A stretch of DNA of 23,029 bases from an uncultured Eubacteriales bacterium. GTDB lineage: Bacteria; Bacillota; Clostridia; Oscillospirales; Ruminococcaceae. The notes beneath the pieces were generated by a model, which did no database searches, was not told where the DNA came from, and worked only from the letters and a program-made list of their open reading frames with translations. The DNA lies in the NCBI GenBank assembly GCA_900318545.1, contig ONLC01000010.1:11851-34879 (forward strand), in the 5' to 3' direction. Position numbers and translations under genes: made by a program. Of the stretch, positions 1-7,229 are shown piece by piece. Every line of letters begins with the position of its first letter. The stretch's first letter is position 1.

Positions 1-3000
1 ACAGGCATTAAGGCAAGCCCTGTCGTTCTCGACGGCTTTACCAAAGTAGGTGAGTACACCGCTACTATCACAAGCGTAAACGGTGCAGGCACTACAGTGG
101 GCTCTTCTGTAACTATTAATGTTCTGCCTAATCAGCAGGTAACATACTATGATACCGTTGCAGAAACAGTCGTAGATACACTCGATATAGCTCACGGCAA
201 GACCGCTGATGCTCCTAAGCCCCCTGTTCACGAAGGTCATACCTTTTCAAAGTGGGTGCTTAATGAGGAAAAATCCGTTACAGAGCCGAATGACGGCGAG
301 CCTCAGAAGCTCTGGTATGATGCGGTTTATGACAAGAATTCATTCACAGTAAAATTTGTTGACAGCTTTACAAATGAGATACTCAAAACACAGGAAGTAA
401 AGTATGAAGAGGCTGCTCAGGCACCTTCTGTTACAGTTCCCAAGGGCTATGAGGGCTATGCCTTCGCAGGCTGGGACGCTGACTTTGACAGTGTAACTTC
501 AGACATTACAGTCAACACAGTTTACAAGTGGGCTGACAGCGACCACAGTGCTACCGCTGTTATCAAAGACGTTACATGGAATACAAAGGGCTATGACATC
601 ACAGTTACCCTTTCCAACAAGATAGATGAGGTCTACAGCGGAAGACTTGTAGCAGTTCTTAAATCTGAGAACGGCACTATCCTTACATCTGCTGAGTCTC
701 TGGCATTTGCTATCGACGCCAATGAGACAAGAGACATAAAGATGACCGTTATCTATCAGGACCTTGCCGCTAAGGTAGAGGTATATGCAGTAAACGGCTA
801 CGATACTCTCGGAAAGCTTACTAAGACAGCTTATGCCGACATTGACAACACTGTCAGCGATGAGTGGTCTGAGTGGTTTGATTACCAGGAGGGCGAGGAG
901 CTCAAGACATCAGGCAACGGCTATGAGTACGAGAACTCTACCCGCACTGAGAATGAGCCTGAGAAGAAGTACTATCGCTACAAGCTCAAGGAGACTACAA
1001 CCTCAACAGCTACATCTCTTGCAGGCTATACAAGAGAAAACGGCTACGATACGCAGGAAGTAAGCTCAGGCACTATGTATTATGCACCGTCATGGCCTTC
1101 AGGCTTCTATACGGGCAGTAAACTTTACAAGAAGTATAATTTAACTCCAAAGAAGGCATCCGAGACAGATACTACTATCACAAAGATCACTAAAAATGCT
1201 CTGAACGGTTATCTGTACTGGCATTGGTGCAGAGGTGCAGAGCTCAGCGCACCTATTAACAGGAGCATTTCCTACAGCAAGACATCGACCTTCTCTGAAT
1301 TCTGTGCATTTGCGACAACAGACCTGAGCAATAAGCCTCTTGCATCAGACGGTTCGGCTTACAAGTGGGCAAATGCAAGTGCCTGCAAGGACAGCTACTG
1401 GTGGGGCAGAGTGCCGATCTACGTTCAGAAATGGACAGTATCCAACAAGGTATATACTTATACCAAGACCTCAGATTACAGCGACTGGATCGAGTACACA
1501 GGTGATGTTCCTGTTGCAGACAAGCAGAGCAACGGTGCCGGTGCAGAATATGCAAATGTAGAGACAAAGGTTGAACCGGGCAAATCAAAGATAATAAACA
1601 TCTACCGCTACAGAATAGTAAATGTTCCTGTTCTTGCTGAGCCTGAGGTTCCGGCAGAGCGCAAGGTAAACATTTCAGGAAGCGTTGACTCTCAGTTCAG
1701 CGGACAGGACGTAACTGTATGGGTATACAAGTACGGTCAGGCTTCCAACTTTACTACAGAATTCGTACAGACAACCAAGGTCGGCGAGGACGGCTCAGTT
1801 GTTATAGACAACGCAGCTCTCCGTGAAGCTCCGACTGCTGATACAGGCGACTTCACGATCACCGCCTCTATCGACGGTCAGTCAAGATCTGTTGACCTCG
1901 GCGTTATTGAAGCTCCCAAGCGCTCATATACTGTAAACTTCTATGATTTCTCAGCTGATATGAATAAAGACCCTGAGATCATAAAGACACAGACTGTTCT
2001 TGAGGGTGAAAATGCAGAATTCCCTGACAGAAGCGCACTTAACGTTCCTGCAGGGCAGAGATTTACTAACTGGTCTGAATCTCCGATAAATGTCAGAAAT
2101 GACATGAACATATATCCCGAGTCCATGAAGGAGACATACACGGTCGCTTTCGTAAACTGGGAGAAGCAGACAGTATCACTTTCTAAGTTTGAATACGGTG
2201 ATAAGCTCATAGCTGACGGCGTTCCCGAAGGTCCTGAGGGCTTTATTACCGAGTGGGTTGTCCAGACAGGTGAGGATCAGTATATCACACTTGATGAATA
2301 CGCTGAAAACGGCGGAATAGTTGACCGTGATATGGTGGTTGTAACAAGAAGCACTCCCGAGAAGTTCAATGTTACGGTTATAAATGCTAACACAGAGGTA
2401 AATATCTCCGAAAAGTTTACCGACAGTGACTTTGAGCAGATAAGCCTCAACAACGAGGAATACGCTGAAAGTGAAATGCAGGAAGTCAGGGCTCTTGCAA
2501 GCTACACCGTTGAAAACGGAAGCAACATCGACTTCTACGATGCTCAGGAAGCGGTTGAGGAGTCTGAGGATATTATTTTCCTCGGCTGGGTAAATGCATT
2601 CACAGGTGAGCCTGTAGAGGAGACAGAGGTAAAAGAGTCGATGATCCTGTATCCGACCTATGTTTTCCCCGAGACAACAAGTGAGCCTGAAATAAGCCTT
2701 GAAGACGGTGAGTACACCACAGCTCAGACTGTAACGCTTACCTGTGCAAATGAAGATGCTGTTATCTGGTATACCACAGACGGTACAGATCCTAAGACAT
2801 CTGAAACAGCAGCTGAGTACACAGCACCTGTTACACTTTCATCTTCGTGCCAGCTCAGAGCTTATGCGGTATGTGCAGGCTGTAATGACAGTGCCGAGGT
2901 AAATGCACTCTATGCTATCAATACACCCGGCAAGCCTAAGTATCATATAGTACAGCTTGACCTTTCCGCAGCAAATCTTGAGGATATCTATTTCGGAACA

Positions 3001-4071
3001 ACAGCATGGCTCGTTAAAGAAGGCAGCAAGCTCTCAAAAATTGAAGTGCCTGAGTTTAACGGTCAGGTATTCAGAGCGTTCTATTTCGATGAGAACTACA
3101 CCGAGGAATTTATCCTTGATGCTGAGGTTATCGGCGAGTCTATGACACTCTATGTTGCATACGATACACAGGAGTACAATGTTAATTTCGTATATGAAGA
3201 CGAGAACGGCAGTGAAGTGCTTATAGATTCTCAGAAGGTAATGTATAATAACGCGGCAACAGCTCCTGCAGCTCCTGAACTGAGCGGTAAGGTATTTACA
3301 GGCTGGGACGGCGATTTCAGCACTATCACTGAGAATACTACCATCAAGGCAAAGTATATCAGCGAGAGCGAGTATGCTACAGTATCTATCGGACGCAGCA
3401 GAGCAGTAACAATATCTGTTGGCTCAAGCTTTGATATTACTGGCAACAGAATTGCAGTAACAGTTACTCCTGAGGATTATTCAAGCTATGATAAGGTATG
3501 GTCTTCTGATAATGAAGATGTGGCAGCAGTAGATGAAGACGGTGTTATCACAGGTGTGAGCGCAGGCTCGACCGTAATAAGAGTAACACTTCCTTACACC
3601 GGTGCTTATGCAGAGCTGAAGGTAAATGTTACAAATGATCTTGATTCCACACTTGTTCTTAAAGCAACAGCTGCAGCAGGCTTTGACAGTGAACGCAACC
3701 TCAGAAATGTCAAAGCAGGTGCTAATACAGCAGCCGAGATCAAGGCAATGTTCGAGAACGAAGGTCTGGTTATCCTTGACACAGCAGGAAATGAAGTAAG
3801 CGATACCGCAAAGGTAGGTACAAACTTTACAGTTTGCCTCTACAACGGTGATGAGCTTGCCGATTCCGTAAAGGTTGCAGTCATCGGCGACTTCAACGGC
3901 GACGGTCTGGTAAATAATAAGGATACAGGCTTACTCAACCAGCTTTCAGTTCAGAAGAGAGAGGCTGACAAGATTCAGATGATCGCAATGGACATCAACG
4001 GTGACGGCAGTGTAAACAACCGTGACTGTGCAGCTCTTCTCAGATACATTGCAGGAAAGCAGACAATATGA
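1..4071 (+). CDS. Secreted multi-module dockerin protein, 3' part (5' end outside window)
   Basis: The frame is open from base 1, so the GTG at 97 is not a real start; about 1,356 residues are visible. Modules seen in order: an Ig-like end, two InlB-type B-repeat (Listeria-Bacteroides, Flg_new) modules at about 133-530 with the FAGWDADF signature, a region bracketed by two W-S-x-W / YRYR strands (about 862-1635), further B-repeats (about 1927-2130 and 3178-3360, FTGWDGDF), a chitobiase C-terminal-like domain (about 2683-2920, IWYTTDGTDP), a Big2 Ig-like domain (about 3380-3630) and a C-terminal type I dockerin. The dockerin has two calcium-loop repeats, DFNGDGLVNNKD from 3889 and DINGDGSVNNRD from 3991. 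Dockerins bind cohesins on scaffoldins, so the protein is probably exported and attached to a cellulosome-like complex. No catalytic domain is visible; one could lie upstream of the window. Family calls rest on motif recognition. Confidence 0.9.
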   Translation, partial: TGIKASPVVLDGFTKVGEYTATITSVNGAGTTVGSSVTINVLPNQQVTYYDTVAETVVDTLDIAHGKTADAPKPPVHEGHTFSKWVLNEEKSVTEPNDGEPQKLWYDAVYDKNSFTVKFVDSFTNEILKTQEVKYEEAAQAPSVTVPKGYEGYAFAGWDADFDSVTSDITVNTVYKWADSDHSATAVIKDVTWNTKGYDITVTLSNKIDEVYSGRLVAVLKSENGTILTSAESLAFAIDANETRDIKMTVIYQDLAAKVEVYAVNGYDTLGKLTKTAYADIDNTVSDEWSEWFDYQEGEELKTSGNGYEYENSTRTENEPEKKYYRYKLKETTTSTATSLAGYTRENGYDTQEVSSGTMYYAPSWPSGFYTGSKLYKKYNLTPKKASETDTTITKITKNALNGYLYWHWCRGAELSAPINRSISYSKTSTFSEFCAFATTDLSNKPLASDGSAYKWANASACKDSYWWGRVPIYVQKWTVSNKVYTYTKTSDYSDWIEYTGDVPVADKQSNGAGAEYANVETKVEPGKSKIINIYRYRIVNVPVLAEPEVPAERKVNISGSVDSQFSGQDVTVWVYKYGQASNFTTEFVQTTKVGEDGSVVIDNAALREAPTADTGDFTITASIDGQSRSVDLGVIEAPKRSYTVNFYDFSADMNKDPEIIKTQTVLEGENAEFPDRSALNVPAGQRFTNWSESPINVRNDMNIYPESMKETYTVAFVNWEKQTVSLSKFEYGDKLIADGVPEGPEGFITEWVVQTGEDQYITLDEYAENGGIVDRDMVVVTRSTPEKFNVTVINANTEVNISEKFTDSDFEQISLNNEEYAESEMQEVRALASYTVENGSNIDFYDAQEAVEESEDIIFLGWVNAFTGEPVEETEVKESMILYPTYVFPETTSEPEISLEDGEYTTAQTVTLTCANEDAVIWYTTDGTDPKTSETAAEYTAPVTLSSSCQLRAYAVCAGCNDSAEVNALYAINTPGKPKYHIVQLDLSAANLEDIYFGTTAWLVKEGSKLSKIEVPEFNGQVFRAFYFDENYTEEFILDAEVIGESMTLYVAYDTQEYNVNFVYEDENGSEVLIDSQKVMYNNAATAPAAPELSGKVFTGWDGDFSTITENTTIKAKYISESEYATVSIGRSRAVTISVGSSFDITGNRIAVTVTPEDYSSYDKVWSSDNEDVAAVDEDGVITGVSAGSTVIRVTLPYTGAYAELKVNVTNDLDSTLVLKATAAAGFDSERNLRNVKAGANTAAEIKAMFENEGLVILDTAGNEVSDTAKVGTNFTVCLYNGDELADSVKVAVIGDFNGDGLVNNKDTGLLNQLSVQKREADKIQMIAMDINGDGSVNNRDCAALLRYIAGKQTI

Positions 4072-4097
4072 GATAATTATAATTTCATATATCCTAC

Positions 4098-4130
4098 GCC
4101 GACGCACCTTCGGGTGTGTCGGCATTATAT
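4098..4130 (+). terminator. Hairpin terminator after the dockerin gene
   Basis: An 11-bp stem, GCCGACGCACC (4098-4108) against GGTGTGTCGGC (4113-4123), with one G-U pair closes on a UUCG tetraloop. It starts 26 bases after the stop. The following tract (ATTATAT) is poor in T, so the strength of termination is uncertain, but the stem and tetraloop are typical. Confidence 0.7.
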
Positions 4131-4167
4131 GTACTGAATGATTATTTTGAATGACGTAATCCTATCA

Positions 4168-4194
4168 AGCACTCGGTTCACAGACCCGGGTGCT
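4168..4194 (+). repeat. 27-bp direct repeat with internal hairpin, copy 1
   Basis: This is identical over 27 bp to the copy at 4359-4385. Each copy is itself a stem-loop: AGCACTCGG pairs with CCGGGTGCT (one T-G wobble) around a 9-base loop. Copy 1 is followed by CTGCTTGTTG, a weak T tract. Confidence 0.8.
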
Positions 4195-4226
4195 CTGCTT
4201 GTTGCAATAGTTCTCTTAAAAGGGGG

Positions 4227-4312
4227 CTGGGGCGTTAGCCCCAGTGGGACAAAGGGGCGAAGCCCCTTCCTCCTCTTACCCAGCCGAGGCTGTCTGGACG
4301 TAATGTCCAGAC
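4227..4312. other. Gene-free stretch carrying three perfect hairpins
   Basis: The region 4124-4467 has no credible gene. Between the two 27-bp repeats lie three perfect inverted repeats: CTGGGGC/GCCCCAG (4227-4244, loop GTTA), AAGGGGC/GCCCCTT (4252-4268, loop GAA) and GTCTGGAC/GTCCAGAC (4292-4312, loop GTAAT). A 73-codon frame over it (4138-4359) has no ribosome site and simply translates the G/C-rich stems. It could be a non-coding RNA, a mobile repeat unit of the REP or MITE kind, or stacked terminators; I cannot tell which. Confidence 0.55.
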
Positions 4313-4358
4313 CTGACGAGGCAAAGCTCCGCACTATTTTGAGTTTATCGACAGACTG

Positions 4359-4385
4359 AGCACTCGGTTCACAGACCCGGGTGCT
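4359..4385 (+). terminator. 27-bp direct repeat, copy 2, acting as intrinsic terminator
   Basis: Second copy of the 27-bp repeat at 4168. The stem AGCACTCGG/CCGGGTGCT runs directly into TTTTGTTTTTG (4386 on), giving a textbook stem plus U tract. It lies just upstream of the promoter of the HAD gene and would insulate it from read-through. Confidence 0.65.
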
Positions 4386-4401
4386 TTTGTTTTTGTAATC
4401 T

Positions 4402-4438
4402 AAATGTAATTTACATTTTACCTGTTGTGTGCTATACT
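4402..4438 (+). promoter_or_regulatory. SigA-type promoter with palindromic operator-like site
   Basis: A -35 box TTTACA (4410-4415), a 17-bp spacer and a -10 box TATACT (4433-4438) with an extended TGC in front fit the vegetative sigma consensus. The 17-bp inverted repeat AAATGTAATTTACATTT (4402-4418; 8-bp arms, one central base) covers the -35 box. This is the expected place for a repressor site, although no regulator is identified here. Confidence 0.7.
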
Positions 4439-4467
4439 TGTATTGAGATCATGTAAGCAGGTGGATT

Positions 4468-5115
4468 ATGAGTAAATATAAGTATTTCGTTTTTGATTTT
4501 GACCTTACTCTCGCAGACAGCTCCGAGGCAATACTTATGTGCTTCAAGCACGTTCTGAATGAGTTTGGCTACCCTATGAAAAGTGACCGAGAGATCTATA
4601 ACACTATAGGTCTGACTCTAGTTGACGGCTTTGATATTCTGACGGACACGCCGAACAACCCTCAGCGGGAGGAGCTTCGCAAGGCTTACGTCAAAAAGGC
4701 TGACGAGGTTATGGTAAAGCATACATACTTCTATGACGATACTATCGCAGTTTTGCAGACCTTAAAGCACGCTGACCGAAAGGTCGGGATAGTTTCCACA
4801 AAGTACCGCTACCGCATAGAGCAGACCTTTGAACAGCAGGCAGGCTCTATGCCTGTGGATATTATAGTCGGCGGAGAGGACGTCACCGAAGCCAAACCCG
4901 ATCCGCAGGGGCTGAACCTTATTATTGAGAGGTTCGGTGCCGATAAAGCAGATGTGCTTTACATCGGTGACAGCTATATTGATGCCGAAACAGCAAAGAG
5001 AGCAGGCGTTGATTTTGTCGGTGTGACTACCGGTTCAACAACGTGGGAGACCTTTGAGACCTATCCGCATATATATATCGGAAAGAGCATACTTGATATA
5101 TTTCTGAATATATAA
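4468..5115 (+). CDS. HAD-superfamily hydrolase, phosphoglycolate phosphatase/PpaX-like
   Basis: The 215-residue protein has the HAD motifs in order: DFDLT with nucleophile D10 and acid D12, the motif II stretch VGIVSTK, a lysine in EAKPDP, and the acidic motif IV YIGDSYIDAETAKRAG. The helical cap inserted after motif I is of subclass IA, as in Gph and PpaX. These are cytosolic phosphatases of small phosphorylated metabolites or pyrophosphate. The substrate cannot be told from sequence. The ATG at 4468 follows AGGTGG closely. The gene stands alone between its own promoter and the promoter of yicC. Confidence 0.88.
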   Translation: MSKYKYFVFDFDLTLADSSEAILMCFKHVLNEFGYPMKSDREIYNTIGLTLVDGFDILTDTPNNPQREELRKAYVKKADEVMVKHTYFYDDTIAVLQTLKHADRKVGIVSTKYRYRIEQTFEQQAGSMPVDIIVGGEDVTEAKPDPQGLNLIIERFGADKADVLYIGDSYIDAETAKRAGVDFVGVTTGSTTWETFETYPHIYIGKSILDIFLNI

Positions 5116-5155
5116 ACAATCGGTAAAGATAAATTGAAAATACTGTGAAAAACTA

Positions 5156-5184
5156 TTGCTATATTGAGGAAAAAGTGATATAAT
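5156..5184 (+). promoter_or_regulatory. SigA-type promoter of the yicC-thiN gene run
   Basis: A -35-like TTGCTA (5156-5161), a 17-bp spacer and a perfect TATAAT (5179-5184) preceded by the extended TGA. It lies about 50 bases before the yicC ATG. No other clear promoter or terminator is seen before thiN ends, so it may drive most of the housekeeping run, although internal promoters are likely. Confidence 0.75.
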
Positions 5185-5230
5185 ATATTGATATCAATTT
5201 AAGAGATCAATGGTCGGAAAGGACTTTATT

Positions 5231-6118
5231 ATGATAAAGAGTATGACAGGCTTCGGCCGTGAGCATATAACCAATGAAAAGCGTGAAATAATAGTCGAGA
5301 TACGTTCAGTGAACCACAGGTATTATGAGTTCACAGCCAAAACTCCGAGAGCCTACGGCTACCTTGATGAAAAGCTTAAGGCTTTCCTCAAAAGCGGTAT
5401 TTCAAGGGGCAAGGTTGAGGTGTCCGTCCTCATTTACAATCTTGAGGGCACTGATGCTGAGATAGAGCTTAATCTCCCTGTTGCAAAGGGCTATGTTAAT
5501 GCACTCAGGGGTGCGGCGGACGAGCTTGCACTTACCGATGATCTCTCTCTTTCCGCTATCAGCAGAATGAGCGATATTTTCACTGTGGTTAAAAAGACCG
5601 AGGACGAAGAGGTCATCTGGAATGAGGTCAAAGAAGCTGCTCAGACCGCCCTTGACCGCTTTGTAGAGATGAGAATAACCGAGGGTCAGAAAATGTATGA
5701 GGATATCAGCTCAAGGCTTGATACTATCGAGCAGGCAGTTACCTTCATCGAGACCAAGGCTCCCGATTCTGCAAAGGCTTATTATGACAGGCTCTACAAT
5801 AAGATCAAGGAAAGTCTTGAAGCACTCGGTCAGACCGAGGTTGACGAGAGAAGAATAGTTACAGAGGTTGCTATCTTCTCCGATAAGGTCGCAGTTGACG
5901 AAGAGACAGTAAGGCTCAGAAGCCATATAGCACAGTTCAGAGAGCTTATTCAAAGCGGCGAGCCTGTAGGCAGAAAGCTTGACTTCCTTGTTCAGGAGAT
6001 GAACAGAGAGATAAATACTACGGGTTCTAAGTGCAGCGATATTGAGATAACAAGAACCGTAGTAGATGTAAAGGCTGAGATAGAGAAGATCAGAGAGCAG
6101 ATACAGAACATAGAATAA
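5231..6118 (+). CDS. yicC: YicC/YloC family endoribonuclease
   Basis: The start at 5231 gives MIKSMTGFGRE, the invariant N-terminus of the YicC family, and sits 7 bases after AAAGGA. An upstream in-frame ATG at 5210 is less likely. The 295-residue length is normal. The C-terminal part carries the family signature GRKLDFLVQEMNREINTTGSK. Members are metal-dependent endoribonucleases involved in RNA turnover; E. coli YicC was linked to small-RNA decay. The position before remA-gmk-rpoZ matches B. subtilis yloC. Confidence 0.93.
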   Translation: MIKSMTGFGREHITNEKREIIVEIRSVNHRYYEFTAKTPRAYGYLDEKLKAFLKSGISRGKVEVSVLIYNLEGTDAEIELNLPVAKGYVNALRGAADELALTDDLSLSAISRMSDIFTVVKKTEDEEVIWNEVKEAAQTALDRFVEMRITEGQKMYEDISSRLDTIEQAVTFIETKAPDSAKAYYDRLYNKIKESLEALGQTEVDERRIVTEVAIFSDKVAVDEETVRLRSHIAQFRELIQSGEPVGRKLDFLVQEMNREINTTGSKCSDIEITRTVVDVKAEIEKIREQIQNIE

Positions 6119-6128
6119 CGGAGTTTTT

Positions 6129-6380
6129 ATGAAGCTTATAAATATAGGATTTGGAAATCTGGTCTCGTCTTTGAAGGTCGTAGCCGTTGTTTCCCCCGAG
6201 TCAGCTCCTATAAAGAGAATGATTCAGGAGGCAAGAGAAAAGGGCACTCTTATTGATGCGACCTACGGCAGAAAGACAAGAACTGTTATAGTGACTGACA
6301 GCGGCCATATAATTCTCTGTGCTGTTACTCCCGAAACTATCGGAAGCAGGGCGGATGACGGGGAGGACGAAGATGAGTAA
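6129..6380 (+). CDS. remA: RemA family DNA-binding regulator (DUF370)
   Basis: An 83-residue protein starting MKLINIGFGN, with the conserved SPESAPIKRMIQEAREKG segment and the TYGRKTRTVIVTDSGHI core of the RemA/YlzA family. In B. subtilis RemA binds DNA and activates biofilm-matrix operons; in other Firmicutes its role is less clear. GGAG lies 5 bases before the ATG. The gene overlaps gmk by 8 bases. The tail is acidic (DDGEDEDE). Confidence 0.93.
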   Translation: MKLINIGFGNLVSSLKVVAVVSPESAPIKRMIQEAREKGTLIDATYGRKTRTVIVTDSGHIILCAVTPETIGSRADDGEDEDE

Positions 6381-6999
6381 GGGAAAGCTTTTCATAGTTT
6401 CTGCACCATCGGGCTGCGGAAAGGGAACTATCCTTTCCGAGGTCTTTAAGGAAAGAAACGTGTACTATTCAGTCTCTGCGACAACCAGAAAGCCCCGTGA
6501 GGGCGAGATAAACGGAACTCACTACTTTTTTATGAGCGATGATGAGTTCAGAAAGACGATCTCCGAGGACGGCTTTCTTGAATATGCAAGCTTTGCGGGC
6601 AATTCCTACGGAACTCCGAAAAAGGCTGTGTTCGATAAGCTTGAAGAGGGCGTTGATGTTGTTCTTGAAATAGAAACTCAGGGAGCTTTTCAGGTAAAGG
6701 AAAAGTATCCCGAGGCTGTAATGATCTTTATACTGCCCCCTCATATAGGAGAACTGAGAAGAAGGCTCGGCAAGCGAGGGACAGAGAGTGAAGAGGTCAT
6801 AGAGCGAAGAGTAAGCCAGGCGGCAGGAGAGATAGAAAAGTCACTGAGATATGACTATGTCATCATGAACGATGACCTTGAAGCCGCTGTTAAGGATTTT
6901 TATACAGTTATAGAAGCTGCCGGAAGGGGTACGCACGATGCGGACGCTTTCAAGGCTGAAAATATGAAAAATACTATCAAAGAGGTGCTTGAAAAATGA
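6373..6999 (+). CDS. gmk: Guanylate kinase
   Basis: Phosphorylates GMP to GDP with ATP. The 208-residue protein opens MSKGKLFIVSAPSGCGKGT with the P-loop at residues 9-18, followed by the GMP-binding region (SATTRKPREGEINGTHYFF), the E-IETQGAFQV segment and the RRLGKRGTESEEVIERR lid. The ATG at 6373 is chosen over upstream frame extensions because GGGAGG lies 7 bases before it and the protein then starts as in the family. It overlaps remA by 8 bases and rpoZ by 4, which suggests coupling. Confidence 0.97.
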   Translation: MSKGKLFIVSAPSGCGKGTILSEVFKERNVYYSVSATTRKPREGEINGTHYFFMSDDEFRKTISEDGFLEYASFAGNSYGTPKKAVFDKLEEGVDVVLEIETQGAFQVKEKYPEAVMIFILPPHIGELRRRLGKRGTESEEVIERRVSQAAGEIEKSLRYDYVIMNDDLEAAVKDFYTVIEAAGRGTHDADAFKAENMKNTIKEVLEK

Positions 7000-7205
7000 T
7001 GTTAAGACCATCGGTATCAGAGATCCTTTCCAATAACGAAAGCTATTATTCTCTCGTTATCGCTGTAGCAAAGAGAGCAAGAGAGATAACCGAGGACGCT
7101 TTCGATGAGAAGAAGATACTTGATATCAAGCCTGTACAGACTGCCGTTGAGCAGATTGCAAACAAAGAATACAGAATAGTAGAGGATCCGGCTCTAAAAG
7201 GCTGA
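6996..7205 (+). CDS. rpoZ: RNA polymerase omega subunit
   Basis: The 69-residue protein contains the omega fold signatures: an N-terminal MLRPSVSEIL stretch, SYYSLVIAVAKRAREI, and KPVQTAVEQIANKEYRI. Omega helps assemble and stabilise the beta' subunit. The ATG overlaps the gmk stop (ATGA); a second ATG at 6999 would shorten it by one residue. The gmk-rpoZ linkage is widespread in bacteria. In B. subtilis coaBC follows; here priA follows directly. Confidence 0.93.
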   Translation: MMLRPSVSEILSNNESYYSLVIAVAKRAREITEDAFDEKKILDIKPVQTAVEQIANKEYRIVEDPALKG

Positions 7206-7229
7206 TACTGATAAGGAGCTTGTCTGATA

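Noticed and set aside
4138..4359. 73-codon frame in the gene-free stretch
   Set aside because: It translates the hairpin arms and repeat, has no ribosome site and has low-quality composition; the DNA structure explains it better.
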